A stretch of DNA of 64,000 nucleotides from Rhodocollybia butyracea. Lineage: Eukaryota > Basidiomycota > Agaricomycetes > Agaricales > Omphalotaceae. Of this stretch, positions 24,004 through 36,845 are shown piece after piece. Within the stretch, counting starts at the first letter, position 1. Each line of letters opens with the position of its first letter. The DNA is taken from NCBI GenBank assembly GCA_015501585.1, contig JADNRY010000005.1:372001-436000 (forward strand). The letters are read 5' to 3'. Position numbers and translations under genes: made by a program. The notes beneath the pieces are model-generated. The model was not told the origin of the DNA. It saw nothing but the letters and a program-made list of their open reading frames with translations, and did not search any database.

Positions 24004-24657
24004 ATGGATCTATGTCTTCTGCAGAATGACCCAGCTCAAACAGACTTGATGACCTCTGACGGTACTCTCTTGTATACCTCGCGTACACACAGGTCTACTC
24101 AAATGGCAACTCACACAACCGTGCGGCGATTTGAAAGAGAAAATAGTTTAGCTGGGCGCACTGAAACTGAGATCGGAAGGCTCGAATATCCTTCCACGGG
24201 GGGGTTAGTACTCAGAATTTACTCGGAAGCCCAACATCTCGAACTTTCGCTCACATGTGCAAGAGAAGCAGAAGCCCCAATGGAGAAAAAGTGAGTATTA
24301 TATTTTTCCAGTAACTTCGCACTGCAGCTCTTTGTGTTAACAGCTCTTGGACCTTCACTGGACCTGATCTAAAACCTTACAAATGGCAGATTTTTATCCA
24401 GTATCCTGTCGTGAGTTCTGTCATTCAATTCAACACTTCAACTAATTTACAAGGGCTAGCTCATTCTCAATGACAACTCACAGCTCCCTCTTGCGCGCTA
24501 TAAACGAGCCAAGCTCGGGATAGTATCTACTAGATCTCGTCGTCCATCACTTGAAATATTACCTGCTGGAGTCAATAGCATTGATATGATTGTGGTCACA
24601 TTTGTCTCTTTCATGATCTACTGCTTTGCGGACTCCAATCCTTCATATTCTTCCTGA
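24004..24657 (+). CDS. DUF6593-like protein (183 aa)
   Basis: Three exons, 24004..24290, 24344..24410 and 24460..24657, introns 53 and 49 nt, total 552 nt. The pattern fits the small DUF6593 family common in Agaricomycetes: an N-terminal beta-rich segment (DGTLLYTSRTH, TTVRRFERE), then a W-F-T-G-P-D-L-K-P-Y-K-W motif (SWTFTGPDLKPYKWQIF), then Leu-containing strands (LILNDNSQLPLARYKRAKLG) and a hydrophobic end (DMIVVTFVSFMIYCF). These families are often present in many copies and resemble beta-barrel lipid-scramblase folds by architecture; no function is established. It stands alone in sparse DNA upstream of the halogenase gene. Confidence 0.72.
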
Positions 24658-26611
24658 TTGCTCAGATTAGTTGCTGAACTGTATTACAGCCACATTGTAC
24701 GAATACCTGCTATCCAAGTGCTATCACGTCGTATGTACCAACAATTGTTTCTCAAATAAATTAACGATTCATACCTCAAGATCCTCTAATGTAAACCGAA
24801 AAGTGGAAGGAGATGCGTGTCGTTTAGGCTCAGGTTGCTCAGATTAACTAGACGAAACATGGTATCTCCTTTGATTCAGGATCAACAAGGATCGACGGAA
24901 TGCCCTTCTATCCGTTAAACGTAACCTCCCGGCTGAGTAGGACATATGCCATTTCAGTCAAAGAGAGGTTCTTTGCCATTCCTGCCAGCACACTCAATGC
25001 CGCATAGTACCGCCACCTATCATCTAGCTCCAGAGATGGCCCCTCACCTCGGAGATTACTAGAATTGTGTTCACTACAAGGGCTAGGTCGAATCGACTTG
25101 GGGCACGATCGAGGCTTCGGATGATAAAACTGACTGATCCAGGATCGCTAGTCGATGTTGCCGAGAAAGTGCGTGGAGAGGTTGAAGAGGGAGGGGTTGT
25201 AGATCGAAGGATGACTTTTTCTCTCGTTTTGGTTATCCGAAGCTTTCCCTGTACCTATCGCTTGTGTTCGTTGTATGGCATGTCCTGTACTCTACATAGT
25301 ACCAGTTCGCTCATTCAAGGCCGTGAGCTCCACTGTACAAAATTAATGACACCGTGACTGACAGTGCAATATACTAGACCCAATTAGAGCCCTTTAGAGC
25401 TATGCGCAAGGGTTCCATTCCAGTTGAACGTCGTCACGACTTACAAACTCGCACCTGAAATTGGAAAAGTGTTTCTCATACCGTATATACGAGGGGTTTG
25501 ATGTACAGTACCCTGCGAACTCTGGGCGCATCTTGGAAGGCATTGGTTGCATGAAGCTACTACACTCTTATAGCGATCCATAGGTTACACGTCTCATTAG
25601 CACTACTAAACATCGTATGAGTCGGCGATAAAAAACAAAGCTCACGTTGGAAATCTTGGTTGACAGAAATGACAGCCATATGGGGCCTAGCACTAGCATA
25701 AGTATGAAGCATAATGACTGCAGCTATAGGCTTCCATATCCATTTGGCATCGGAATGGCAGACTGTATGGTGTCTTTCTCATTAAGGAAAGAGCACAAGT
25801 GAGCTAAGCGCTAAAAATAAGGGCGCTTGTAAATTGAGCGTTCGCCGCCATCAACGTTTAACGTTTTCTCCCCGGTCATGCACTACCTGAGATGTTTTCC
25901 TTTCCTGCTTGCGCGACACTAGGACTTATCTTGTATTCTGTCGAACAAATACGAAATCTACACTAGATTTGTTTATTCTGTTCAAGTTCTCAACATCACA
26001 TCAAATAATCTGACCGATTACAGTTGAAGTTGGTTGGCATAAATTATGTGAAATAGCAATGAATCCGAACCCAAGATATGCAGGACAATTATCCTTGAGT
26101 TACCTCAACTCACCGGAAACATTACTATCAAAACGATGTGGATATTTTAATGCCACTAGTAGTATGCAAAGCAATTGAAGATCAACCCAATCCATTGCTA
26201 ACAGGAATGGACATAAATGAGATACCAATTACGCCGCAATAAAATGGTCGGTTCAGCTCCTTTCCATGACGTTAGTACCTGGCTACTTCGGATAATGTTC
26301 AAACGGACATTTATCTACTTCAGGACCACACCGCCTTCGCTCTCTCTAAATTTTCTCCGTGCAGATAACTCAGGTTAGCTCGGTACGTAGCTAACACCCC
26401 GTACCGCTCATCATTCTAGGTATTCAAATGTTCCGAGGCGTATCTGCAGAATGTTGGAGTGTCTCATTTTTATCAAGCTTTCCATTCTAACTTTTTCTGG
26501 AATGCGCTTCATTGACCTGCGCGAGAATTTCTACACACCTGAAGAGTATAAAATGGACTGCATTTTCAGCTTCTTGCTTCATTGTATTCCTCTCATCGTA
26601 TCTCGTACACA
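24658..26611. other. Gene-sparse stretch upstream of the halogenase
   Basis: Nearly 2 kb between the DUF6593-like stop and the halogenase start. The one moderate frame (25067..25357, plus) has no family resemblance and no good splice extension. The final ~100 bp look like a core promoter. I see no tRNA, repeat array or transposase. Confidence 0.4.
26547..26553 (+). promoter_or_regulatory. TATA box of the halogenase gene
   Basis: TATAAAA lies 58 bp upstream of the ATG at 26612, followed by a pyrimidine-rich leader. A strong TATA box at this distance suggests a regulated, inducible gene. Confidence 0.5.
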
Positions 26612-28778
26612 ATGGGTATTCCAATAGTGGTTCGTTGTTAATCCTTACTTGTACTCCCACTTCTGACTGAAGCCTCCTCAGCCAAACTCGACAAAAATTC
26701 TCGTCATTGGTGGTGGTCCTGCTGGGGCTTATACCGCTTCAGTTCTTGCTAGAGGTAATAATTGCTTCGGAGATTTTCCATATTTTACTCATTCGAGATA
26801 ATTTAGAGGGACTTGAAGTGACCGTTCTCGAAAAGGATCACTTTCCACGCTATCACATTGGTGAAAGTATGCTGCCTTCCTTCAATGCCTTCTTGGACTT
26901 TATCGGCGCAAAGGACAAGGTCAAGGAGTGTGGCTTCGTCAAGAAGGTATAAATTTTCTGCTCCTACTCGAGACATTCTGATAGTGATATCGATACTTGT
27001 AGCCTGGAGCAGCAATTAAGTTGAATCAGTACAAGCGAGAAGGCTGTAAGCTGTTCTTCCCTCGATGTGAATCCTACTCATGAAATCATCAGATACGAAC
27101 TTCATCCAGTTCAACTTGGAAAACAGTGCCTGGAACGTCGTATGTATAACACAGTAAGCTCAAGAGTTTGTGTCTGACCTGATACCTCCCAGCTACGTTC
27201 CGAATTCGACGAACTACTCTTGAAACATTCGGCAGAATGCGGGGCTCGTGTTTTCAACGGAATAACCATTAACGAGATTCAATTCTCTAGCTCGGACAAG
27301 AATCGCCCGGTATCTGCTTCGTGGTCGTCAAAGGACGGTGGTCAAAGTGGGAATATTTCCTTTGACTGGCTCGTAGATGCCTCCGGACGTAATGGCATAA
27401 TGTCAACAAAGTATCTGAAGAACCGACGTTTTAATGAATCTCTGCGCAATATCGCTACATGGGGATACTGGACTGGCGCGGGTGTTTATGCACCTGGGAC
27501 GGATAGAGAAAACGCTCCTTGGTTCGAGGCGCTTACAGGTTCGTACCCTTCTCTTAGTTCCAGAGTCATAAGACCGACGATATCATTCAGATGAAACTGG
27601 TTGGGCTTGGTTCATCCCTCTGCATAACGGTATGTCGCTTTGATTTTTTCCAGTAGCGTCATTAAACATGGCTCGATAGGAACTGTATCAGTTGGAGTGG
27701 TCATCGCAGAAAAGTCTCAGCGTGTTAAAAAGTCTCAACACAAAGCCAGCGCTGAACAGGACTCGAGCCTGTCATACTATCTTGAACAACTCAAATTTGC
27801 TCCTGGAGTCCGGCGTCTTCTTGGAGATGCTACTTTCAATAGCCCAGCCGTCAAAAGCGCTGGTGATTATAGCTACTCCGCAGTGTCGAATCAATACGCT
27901 GGACCCCACTATCGAATTGCAGGCGATGCAGGAGGTGAGGCTCTAATTATTTTTCAACGTGAGGCAACCGCTAACTGAATCTCGTGTTGAAAAAGCTTTC
28001 ATCGATCCTCTGTTCTCATCGGGAATTCACTTGGCTTTCAGTGGTGGATTAGTTGCTGCTTCCACTATCTGTGCGTCCATCAAAGGCAATTGCACCGAAG
28101 ATGAAGCCATTGCGTTTCACAATAGCAAGATAGGAACATCTTACACTAGGTGAGGATCCCTCAAGGATAACTTCTTTCGTGGCTCATAATAGCTTAGGTT
28201 CCTTGTTGTGGTGTGGGCTACTTATAGGCAGATGAAAAGCCAGACTGCTCCGATCCTCGCTGAGATCGACGAAGACAATTTCGACCGGGCCTTCGACTTT
28301 CTTCGTCCTGGTATGTACTCCATCTTAACTGCACTGGATATAATGTCAACCTGAGCCATATTGTCTAGTCATTCAAGGAGGAGCAGAAGCAGACCCTCAC
28401 CTCACAGAAAGTGAGTTGAACGAAGCTCTGGAATTCTGTGAGCATGGAGTCGGACCTGCAAATCCAGGTAAAACTATTCCCCTATTATCTTCGTGTCTCA
28501 TTGATTGACGATCCATGTACATAGAACTCTTCGAAAGCGTTTCCAAACGTATTGACCAAGGATTACTGGCCCCCAGCGCGCCTTTGATGAGTGCGAGGGA
28601 AGTTGATGCTCTTGTGGGCGAAGATGAAGAGGCTAAACAAGTGCTTCGGAAACATAACTCAAACAAGGCTCTCAGTATTGCGTTTGATTACCAGCACAAT
28701 TTCCGGAATGAGATTGTGAATGGTATGTACGTACATTTGCAGAAGGGTGAGCTTGGTCTTCGACGAACGGACGAATAA
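26612..28778 (+). CDS. Flavin-dependent halogenase-like protein (multi-exon)
   Basis: A tiny first exon (26612..26629) joins to 26682 and many further exons. The N-terminal FAD-binding motif is present (KILVIGGGPAGAYTASVLAR), followed by EKDHFPRYHIGESMLPSF, which matches the halogenase consensus (F-P-R-x-x-x-G-E-S). The diagnostic WxWxIP motif is present as GWAWFIPLHN, formed across a splice junction near 27595. The second flavin motif reads RIAGDAG followed by FIDPLFSSGIHLAFSGG. These features fit fungal halogenases of the kind that chlorinate aromatic polyketide esters in Armillaria. Such enzymes need reduced FAD, chloride and oxygen. The protein could act on a free phenolic metabolite. No polyketide synthase or terpene cyclase lies within the window next to it. 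An epoxidase-like flavoprotein is a less likely alternative, given WxWxIP. Confidence 0.85.
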
Positions 28779-29589
28779 GTAGGAATTCAATATATCTTTA
28801 TAAGAATCCTCGAATTCCGTTATACATACCTGTACATACTGTATCTCATATGCAACCTTGTGTGACCTTAATACAATAGCGATGGTATGCGATCTTTACA
28901 AACTTCGACTCGTAAAATGTGAGATAATCCACAGCGGACTGCCGAAGCTTGCGATAATGTGTGCTGTTCGTTCGGGAACTTTGAAATTGAGCTTTGGTCG
29001 TTTCAAGTTTATTTAAAGAAAAAAACTCAAGGCTATGGACAAAATTCCTAATCGTCGGAGTATCATGATCATGAGTGCTTGCACTGCTTATCAAGTGTCA
29101 CGAGGTTACGGTTATTTAGCGCCCAAGGCACACCTGACATTACGCAGTACATAATGAATCCGGAACGATTGCGATTTTCAAAATTTTGATCTTCTCAAAC
29201 TCAACCACGAACTACGGTTGCTCCATTCTCTTACTTGTTGACAGAAAGGTCGGCACCTGGTATTTCCCAGATAGTAAGTGACTTCTAATACCAATTGATC
29301 CTTCATTGTCGATGCGAGACGAGCACATGTAAAGCGCATGTGCTTCAAAGCCTTCAATCAACAGAATTCCGCTGACAATTACTCAGGATATCAGGCTTTT
29401 TTTAACATACTTGAGCTAGCCTGAAGCTGGGTGCTGAGGGGGTTTTTCTGAGGAGTTGCCGAGAGGTGTTCAAGGTGTGTATACAACAATCTATCTAACT
29501 GCCGGATAACAATATCTTAAAAAAGCCCAAATCATGTGTTAGGACGGCACCGAAGAATTAGCACTCCTAGTTCAAGTCATTCTTGAAAT
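28779..29589. other. Intergenic region between halogenase and Ser-rich gene
   Basis: About 810 bp holding the halogenase 3' UTR and the promoter of the next plus-strand gene. One short antisense frame (28846..29094) is not supported. No repeat or RNA gene seen. Confidence 0.4.
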
Positions 29590-32321
29590 ATGGATATCCA
29601 CTCGCCTCCAACTCCCGTTTCACCATCTTTACGTCCCGCATCAGGCAACAATTCTCCATATACTGCTTATACCCGCCCTGTGAATCACCATCGAAAGCGC
29701 ATTAGTGCCCTGCGACTTTCATCAGATACCACGTCGACATTACCAGAATATATACCGACAAATCCAGTTTCCCCATCCTTGAAGACTGTTTCGGCAGTGA
29801 CGGAGATTGACGACGCTCCGCCAGGTTATTCATCAGACAGCGCTCAAGAAGCCGACGAAGATACTGATATCAGTGACGACGATAGAAGGAAACATCCTCA
29901 GAGATCCGTATTCATTGCTTCCACTTCACCGACACCAAGCAGTAGTCGTTTCAAACGAGGCTCATCTCATAGGCGAAAGAATTCTGCGCTTAATCTGGAT
30001 CCTATACGGTCGACTTCTGACCTTTACCTTGATTCTCTTCTCGAGCGAAGCGTTCATGCGCTGGAAATGTCCAACGCCCTTCTACAGAGCTCGATATCAA
30101 CCAAGACGTCCTTGTCTGGTATACTTCACCAGGAAACGGATGAAGAAGCGGATTTTCCGAATTCCGTGATTCCACCTTCGTCTTCACGTACAGGTTATAG
30201 CTCCGGGATGTACTCGCTGGAGCGCAGTGCTCGCGGCCTATCATCCCGGATCACGAGTACTAGAGATGTTCATGAGACCTGGGTTGAAGATCTGGAGCAA
30301 ATTACTCGAGATGTTGACACCCTGTTTTCGGAAGAGGCTCAAGAGAAACGGAGGTACCACAGCCAAATGAGGAGGAATGGATCTGGTTCAGGATCTTCGC
30401 AAGGAAGTATAAGTGCCTCAGTTCCTACAACTTCCTCAGTGTTACATACTCGTCAACACCCTGGTCACTCTCAACTGCGAACTCCGAAACGCCCCAGTCG
30501 AAGAGCCTCGTTAGATCTACACTCTATGCCGTCGAGACAGCCTTTTGCGGAACATCTTGACCACCATCTACATGTTGAACACCCAGAACGACATGATGAT
30601 ATGACTGGTGTACCACATTTGCGGTACGATTGTCAGGATCGCGAGAGGTTCGTTGCTCATCCACCGAGAGCACTGACACAATATGTAGTCGCCGAGGGTA
30701 ATATGGGGCATGGGCACGAACGACAGGCTGATGCTCCAACATACGTTGTCGAAGCATGTCGGAAGGATTCTAGCAGAGAACGAGCTGGAGACGGCGAAGG
30801 GGGGAGGACCTCGAAGAACGGTCACAGTGCTCAATCAAACTCTCATGATGATGAGACCATCATATTACCTTCAACACTGGGATTAAGAAGTTCAGGGACG
30901 CACAGTACGTTACGGGGAAGTCGACGGACCCCCTCACGCTCTCGATCCAAATCTCCCATACGGACTGTCTCGCGCTTTGTGCCTCACGATCGTCGCGAAC
31001 AGGATCCAGCCGAGAAATCATCCATTCCTCCTGCTTTGGTCATCGAACGTTCCTCATCCGCCTCCCCTCACCAATCAACCAGAGCTCCTAATGCCTATAC
31101 TATGCTTTCTTCGTTTGTCTATCCCTCTTCGACACCCAGCATTCAAACTCCGCATCAGAAACTATTCACACGAAAGGAAAACGTTCGCCGTTTGGATCTC
31201 CATGGGAATCTAGAGCTGGTTCGGCCAATTCTACAATGTCTGAAAGACATCATGCCAGCAAGCCCAGTGGATCACAAAGACGACATTCGGCATCTCCCGC
31301 TGCATCCACGGTTTCAACCAAAACTTCATCCTCGACAAAGTCTGGAGGATCGGGAAGCAGTACCTCGACTGCTCGTTCGATTTCGAGATCAAGATCGCAG
31401 ACGCCAAAACCTTTAGAGTTTGCCCACTCCGCCACTTTCCTACCACAATCAGGAAAGCGGAATATGACTCCACCTCTGGAAGTTTCAGGTTCCGGTGGCG
31501 AAGGAGAGGGGAGGAGCTCCATGGAAGGGAGCACTGAATCTTCTGATTCGTGCCCCACTAAGCAAACTATACTCTCTCTTCGCAAGATCTTAGACACCCA
31601 CCAACCTCCCCTTAAACCTTCTCCCGAAGACTGGACTTTGATTTCCAAACCCCCACATCTACTGCGGCAGTCTATGAAGGTTGGGCTCCCTGTTGAAGCA
31701 GACACGTCTACCGCAACGGCTTCGATATCTAAGCTGTTCACTCGTGGTATACATTCGCATGAAGGAAGTGTTACACGACAACGACTCGATGACCGGAGAC
31801 AGTCGAGTTTCAAGGGAAAAGGCAAGGCGAGTGCGACAGAAGAAACGCCTGGAACACCTACGACGGTAACTCCGGCTGAGACTCCAACCAGGATGAGCTT
31901 CAGTAAGAGTATTCCGGAGCTTTTTGGCAACAGTGTCGCTCTTGCACTCCGCGCTTCTTCTCCGTTATCGTCGAGGGCTTCCTCTGGTTATTCGACACCG
32001 TTAACGCCCGGTCATTCCAAACGGATAAGCTTTGCAGAGCTACCGGAGGGAACACAAGGCATTGGCCTGGAGCGAACGAGCAGAAAGCGTAAAGGAAAGC
32101 AGAGGGCTTCATCTGGCCGTTCCGGGGGATCGAAAAGTTCTAGGCGAAGGTCTGGTCGTGGAAGTGAGGATGAAAGCGATGAGCCGAAGGGGTGGTTAGG
32201 CTGGTTAATAGGAGTTTCAGCTGCCGAAACAGGACGTCCGGACAAGGTTGACGAACGATTAGGAAAAGGATGGGCAAATTTGAATACTGCTTCCAGAGGG
32301 TTTGATGAATGGGGTATATGA
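29590..32321 (+). CDS. Large Ser/Arg-rich disordered protein (~895-910 aa)
   Basis: One long frame from ATG 29590 must connect to a second frame that ends at 32321. The link can be a 44-nt intron at 31219..31262 (weak donor GTTCGG), giving 895 residues, or a missing A in the GGAAAACG run near 31177..31181. The second option gives an unbroken Ser/Arg/Gly-rich reading through TRKEKRSPFGSPWESR and I prefer it. The protein is Ser, Pro and Arg rich, with phospho-site-like SPxR/RxxS motifs throughout, a predicted helical piece (SDLYLDSLLERSVHALEMSN), another (ETWVEDLEQITRDVDTLF) and a compact C terminus (GWLGWLIGVSAAETGRPDKV). No named domain. The helical pieces are probably the conserved parts. 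Confidence 0.65.
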
Positions 32322-32697
32322 CCAGTAACTTATCACTATACTTACTTTCCGCCATCTTTCTCTGCTAATTTATCCTTGTTCAGGACTTTCCATGATCATG
32401 AATTGTTTACGAACTGTATCTTTTTTGCCTCAGTATTTCATATATGTATCCTTTATCAAGTTTACTTTGTGTGTATAAGTACAACAACTGCTACTACACT
32501 GTTCCACCATCCTTTTGTTTCTGACTCCAATAAATACAGTCTGTCCATTGATTCCATTGGTTATGACAATTCTGTAAAAATCTACTCACGCTTCGACGTC
32601 TTGTCGGTAGTACACAGGAAAAGCAAAAAAATAATTATAGAATAAGTTGAAATGCTCGGTTCCTTAGTCCACAGATTTCACCTAAATGAGAATATAC
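32322..32697. other. Convergent 3' intergenic region
   Basis: 376 AT-rich bases between the ends of the Ser-rich gene (+) and the armadillo pseudokinase gene (-). Nothing beyond 3' UTR and polyadenylation sequence is apparent. Confidence 0.4.
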
Positions 32698-35600
32698 TCA
32701 AAAAACTTGGAGTACCAATGGGCAAGGCGGGAGATAATCTGGACAACCCCCATTCCAGTTATGAGCCATGGCAGTCTTTGCAGAGGCTAAAAATAAACAT
32801 CAATCACCCAACTTGGATTAGCGGAAACATCCAACTCACCTGCGTTCCGGGACCAGATATTTCCACTAATGCTCGTAATCGCCGTGTTGCAAGCTTTGGC
32901 CACATCCGTATTATTATGAGCAACAGCTTTGAGAATCGTAATACCCCCAGCGTTCACAATCTCTTTTCGTATAGAGGAACCGCCAACATCTCCAAGAAGA
33001 CTGAGGCCAAGGGCCAGTTCAATATGAACGTCGTAGCATGGTTCCTCCGAAGCTGTACGCAATGCGGCGAGAAGAGAATCCACCACACCAGCCTATATCA
33101 TTATAAGCTGATGGAGTATAGAAGATAGGAACAAGAAACCAACCTCGACTAGGGTCTGGCGAATCTTACCACTCCATTCGGCACAGCTGAAACGTTGGAC
33201 AGCAAAACCGAGGGAACCAAGGGCTTGTAGTTTCCCCGAGGAAAGTACAGTAGGGAGACGAGCAAGCCCTTTTGCGATATCGGCCTCCAGGAGAACCTTA
33301 GCCATGTCGCTGCTGTTTGGTCTCATCAAACATCCGATGGCCCTGCAACTGTAATTTAATACGTTGGGGTCGTCCGATGTACGTAGATGATATGATAGGA
33401 GATCAATGCATCCAGCCTTCGCCAAAGATTTAGCCAGCTTGATCGAACGAGAAATCCGTGCAATGGCATATAGACCCGCGCAAATGTGGTCGGAATTCTG
33501 CGTGGGGCTTTCCGTACTTTGTCGTAGATGATTGACTACAAAAGGAATGATGTCCATAAGGGAGAGTAATTCGGCCGATGCATCATTCTGAACCAAGGTT
33601 CCCAGACAGTAGACCGACATGGCATCTAGGTGGACGTCTCCAAGAGCGCTTTGCTTGAGGAGTACCGGGACGATATTAGCTTTGATCAAGCCTTGGGCGA
33701 CTTCAGCGCTCCGGCAAATTCGAATCAAACACCAGATCGAAAGAACCGATACTTCACACGAAATGGATGATTTGCAAAGTTCGATCAGTGTTATAGCGGT
33801 ATTGGTGCGATAGATTGTATTCGCGCTGATAGAGTCATGGCTGATAAAAGTTGGTGATTTATTCAACGGGTCAAAGAGATGAAAACATACGCAAGAGCTC
33901 CCAACGTAATCAACACAATCTCTAGTCCGTCTATCTCAGCCGCACGAGTTTTCAAAAGATGTATGAGAGCAGGAGCAGCACCGGCAGTTACCAACTTGTG
34001 TGCTCCCCAGTCAGAATCCGAAGCAACTTGATGGATTTTTACGAGGCACGAATCGATTGCATCCATATTACGACTTCCGTTAAGTTCCGCCTGCAATGCC
34101 CCGACAAGCAGAATCGGAGAAGGTGATCGGCCTGTGCTGAACATTAGAAAAGAAGTAGGCTTCTGATCTTTTTCCTACGCACTTTTTGTCCCACTTGATT
34201 CGGTCTTGATCGATATGTCAGAAAACGATCGCTGACGGCGAAGACCCCCATAGGAACTTGGACTTGCGAGTTCCCATCGTGGAGTATATTCGTCCTGAGA
34301 CTGTATTGGGTCTAACCGAGGAAGGGCTTGACCAAGATTGTGACCTATGCGGTGGAAAGCAGAACTAGCGTCATCCCGCGGTGAAGCAGTACCATACACA
34401 TGCTTGGGTGAGAACGAGAGTCCTGGAGGTGTGAGTATTAGTACACCACAGAAAGTGAGCGGTATATCATTCCTTACGTGCGCGAGACCTGTGCGTGGAC
34501 ATAGGAGACTCCAAGGACGTCACGGGACTGTCTAGCGAGCGGTCAGAAGAAGAACTTCCTGAGGATTGAGGTGCAACGCCTCTTGTGGAAAACCAGCTGT
34601 GACTAGGCGACTGAGGGCGCATCGAAAAATTCGTGATATCTTCGTTGGACGGAAATTGATGACCTGGTGGCGCAGTATTGGGCGGAGTACGCTCAACCGC
34701 TCTGTTTCCAGCACCTTCGTTAATCGGAAATTGAAGAGATGTCGGAGGTGCAGAATTGGGTGGGGAATTTCCAATACTATCACGACTGTTCGCGGACGAG
34801 TACCAGCTATAGCCATGTGGTCTTGCTTCCGCAGGGGAGGTAGCAGTTTCTGTTCCATTGAAGGCAAATTGTTGAGTCGCAGGGGGCGCAGACGTAGGCA
34901 TGTTTTCGGGTGTAGGCATATGTTCATCTTCGTAGGCAGGAGGTCCAACACTGTGATCAGAACCAGAGCCGACAGATACACCGGAATGATACCTGGACAT
35001 ATGAAATGATGATGTCCTAGTAGTCTGAATGGGCTCAATCTGAAGACTATTTGCTCGCCACAGCCTGACGATGAGATCGAAAGTAGGTCGGTAACCGGGT
35101 TCTTGGTGCCACGCCGAGACGATGATGTTCCATATATCATCAGTGAGTCGGGAAGTCTCTGGACGATCGGGCCTAGTTTTCTCGTAAACCACCTGCAAGA
35201 CAAAGGATAATCAGCCAATGGTGCTCGTGGAGAGATTGAAGGGACAAACCAAAGAGAAAACGTATTTCTCACTCAAACTTCCCCAAGGCAGCACAGAGGT
35301 GAGGATCTACAACAAGAAAAAAAAGCATTTAACACAATATTTGACAAAAGAAATTGAGACTCGCAGTTGAGTTTATCTATATTGCAGATAAACTAGACCG
35401 AATTCCCGAACAATGGGAAGGTCGAGAGAAAAAAAGAAATAGAGATCACCTGCAATGCGCACATCGCAAATGAATAGACGTCAGAAGGTTTAGAGACCGT
35501 CTGAATTCAGGGATCCATTAGGACACGTTCAAGTGCAATGCAAGATATACGTACTCCTTTCCATGTTTCCGGACTAAAATAACGATAAGCTTCGGTATCT

Positions 35601-36262
35601 CGGGTAGTTTGCTGCAGTTCAAATAGGCCATATTCCGATATCACAATGTGCCCGTCGGCTGTCATGAAAATGTTGGTCGGCCGCAGACCTCCATGTATGA
35701 TACCGTTCTAAGGTGATGAATGAGCTCGAGGAAAAAATCAAAATCTCGAGATCCCGTACATTGTGCAAGTGCTGCATACCGCTTGCAATTTCAAGAATCT
35801 GTAGGGAATTAGCACACCGATGAAACTGCCCCGGGTTTAAGCCATACCATTCTTTGACGATTACTTGACTGAGAGTTCCTGGTCAGGTACTGGTGAACAT
35901 TTCCATGTTCATAGAAAGGTAAGACCATGAAGAGAGGATCCGAAGCGTGATCTGCTATTCCATAGACCCTTGAGACGTTTACATGCGAACATTGACGCCA
36001 TTTCCTGGCTAGACGTTCCAGCACCTTGAAAATGCATTAAAAGGTGCCATCCAAACAAGGCATCCATTTTGCACACCTCTTCAGACACATCAACTGGAAG
36101 CCTCTTCACTACGACCAAACGTCCATTCCATTTGCCTCGAATCAAATTCTTCAACGTAGGATGTTCGTTTGATGACGTGGATTGGATGTCAAGCGATTCA
36201 GGACGGATAAAGATGTTGTCATCTTCTATCGACGTGTTTGGGAGTAAAGCTAGTGAAGACAT
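32698..36262 (-). CDS. TKL-like pseudokinase fused to armadillo repeats (about 950 aa)
   Basis: Exons run from ATG 36262 to the stop at 32698. The N-terminal kinase-like domain keeps the beta-3 Lys (RLVVVKRLPVD), a TKL-style helix C (LERLARKWRQCSHVNVSRVY), the hinge and APE-like region (YRYFSPETWKG) and the C-lobe end (WHQEPGYRPTFDLIVRLW). The catalytic loop reads HGGLRPTN in place of HRDLKxxN, and DFG is replaced by EYG, so both catalytic Asp residues are lost. A Ser/Pro-rich linker of ~250 residues follows, then helical armadillo-type repeats to the C terminus (VTAGAAPALIHLLK, AGCIDLLSYHLRTSDDPNVL, NAGGITILKAVAHNNTDVAK). It is probably a scaffold, not an active kinase. The start was placed after an upstream GTGAGT that looks like a donor, so a further 5' exon is possible. 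Confidence 0.8.
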
Positions 36263-36845
36263 GAGCTGCGAAGAGGAAAAGAACGCTTTCCCACTCACAG
36301 TTGCTTATTTACATAAAGTGATATACATCTGAGAAATAACACTTTGATCATGCACATGCTCTCAGCAGTGGAGATTTTCAGAACTGGATTGGCTTCGAAT
36401 ATCACGAGCCGGCGAACAATGGCGATATGATGGATGAATAGCTGAAGTCTTTGGATCAGGCACTGTCGTGGGTGTACCTAAGATGGGAGCCCAAATGGAC
36501 ATTCAGTAGGACCCGTTACATTATAAAAAATTGAAAACAGGAGCTCCGAGGTTTTGGTGTGGAAGGCGGAGAAAAAGAATTTCTCACAAGAGCACGCTTC
36601 TTGAGTGGAGATAAGTCGACAGGTCAACAGGTTGCGTCAGCGGCTGATTTACAGACGTTGCACTGCCGCAAGCTGATTTAAGTAAGAAGGCCAAAGCGAG
36701 TTTTTTCTCATAAGTACTACACCTTGCGATCTTCATCACGGAGCCTCCGGAAACCCTGGATACTATTCTCTGAGTCACGTTTACAGATCCATATTTGAGG
36801 GTAGATATGACCGGATATTTGGAAGAGGTTCGAACGCTCTTTACC
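36263..36845. promoter_or_regulatory. Divergent promoter region
   Basis: About 580 bp between the pseudokinase gene (-) and the DUF2306 gene (+). It should hold both promoters. Short open frames here have no coding support. Confidence 0.4.
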
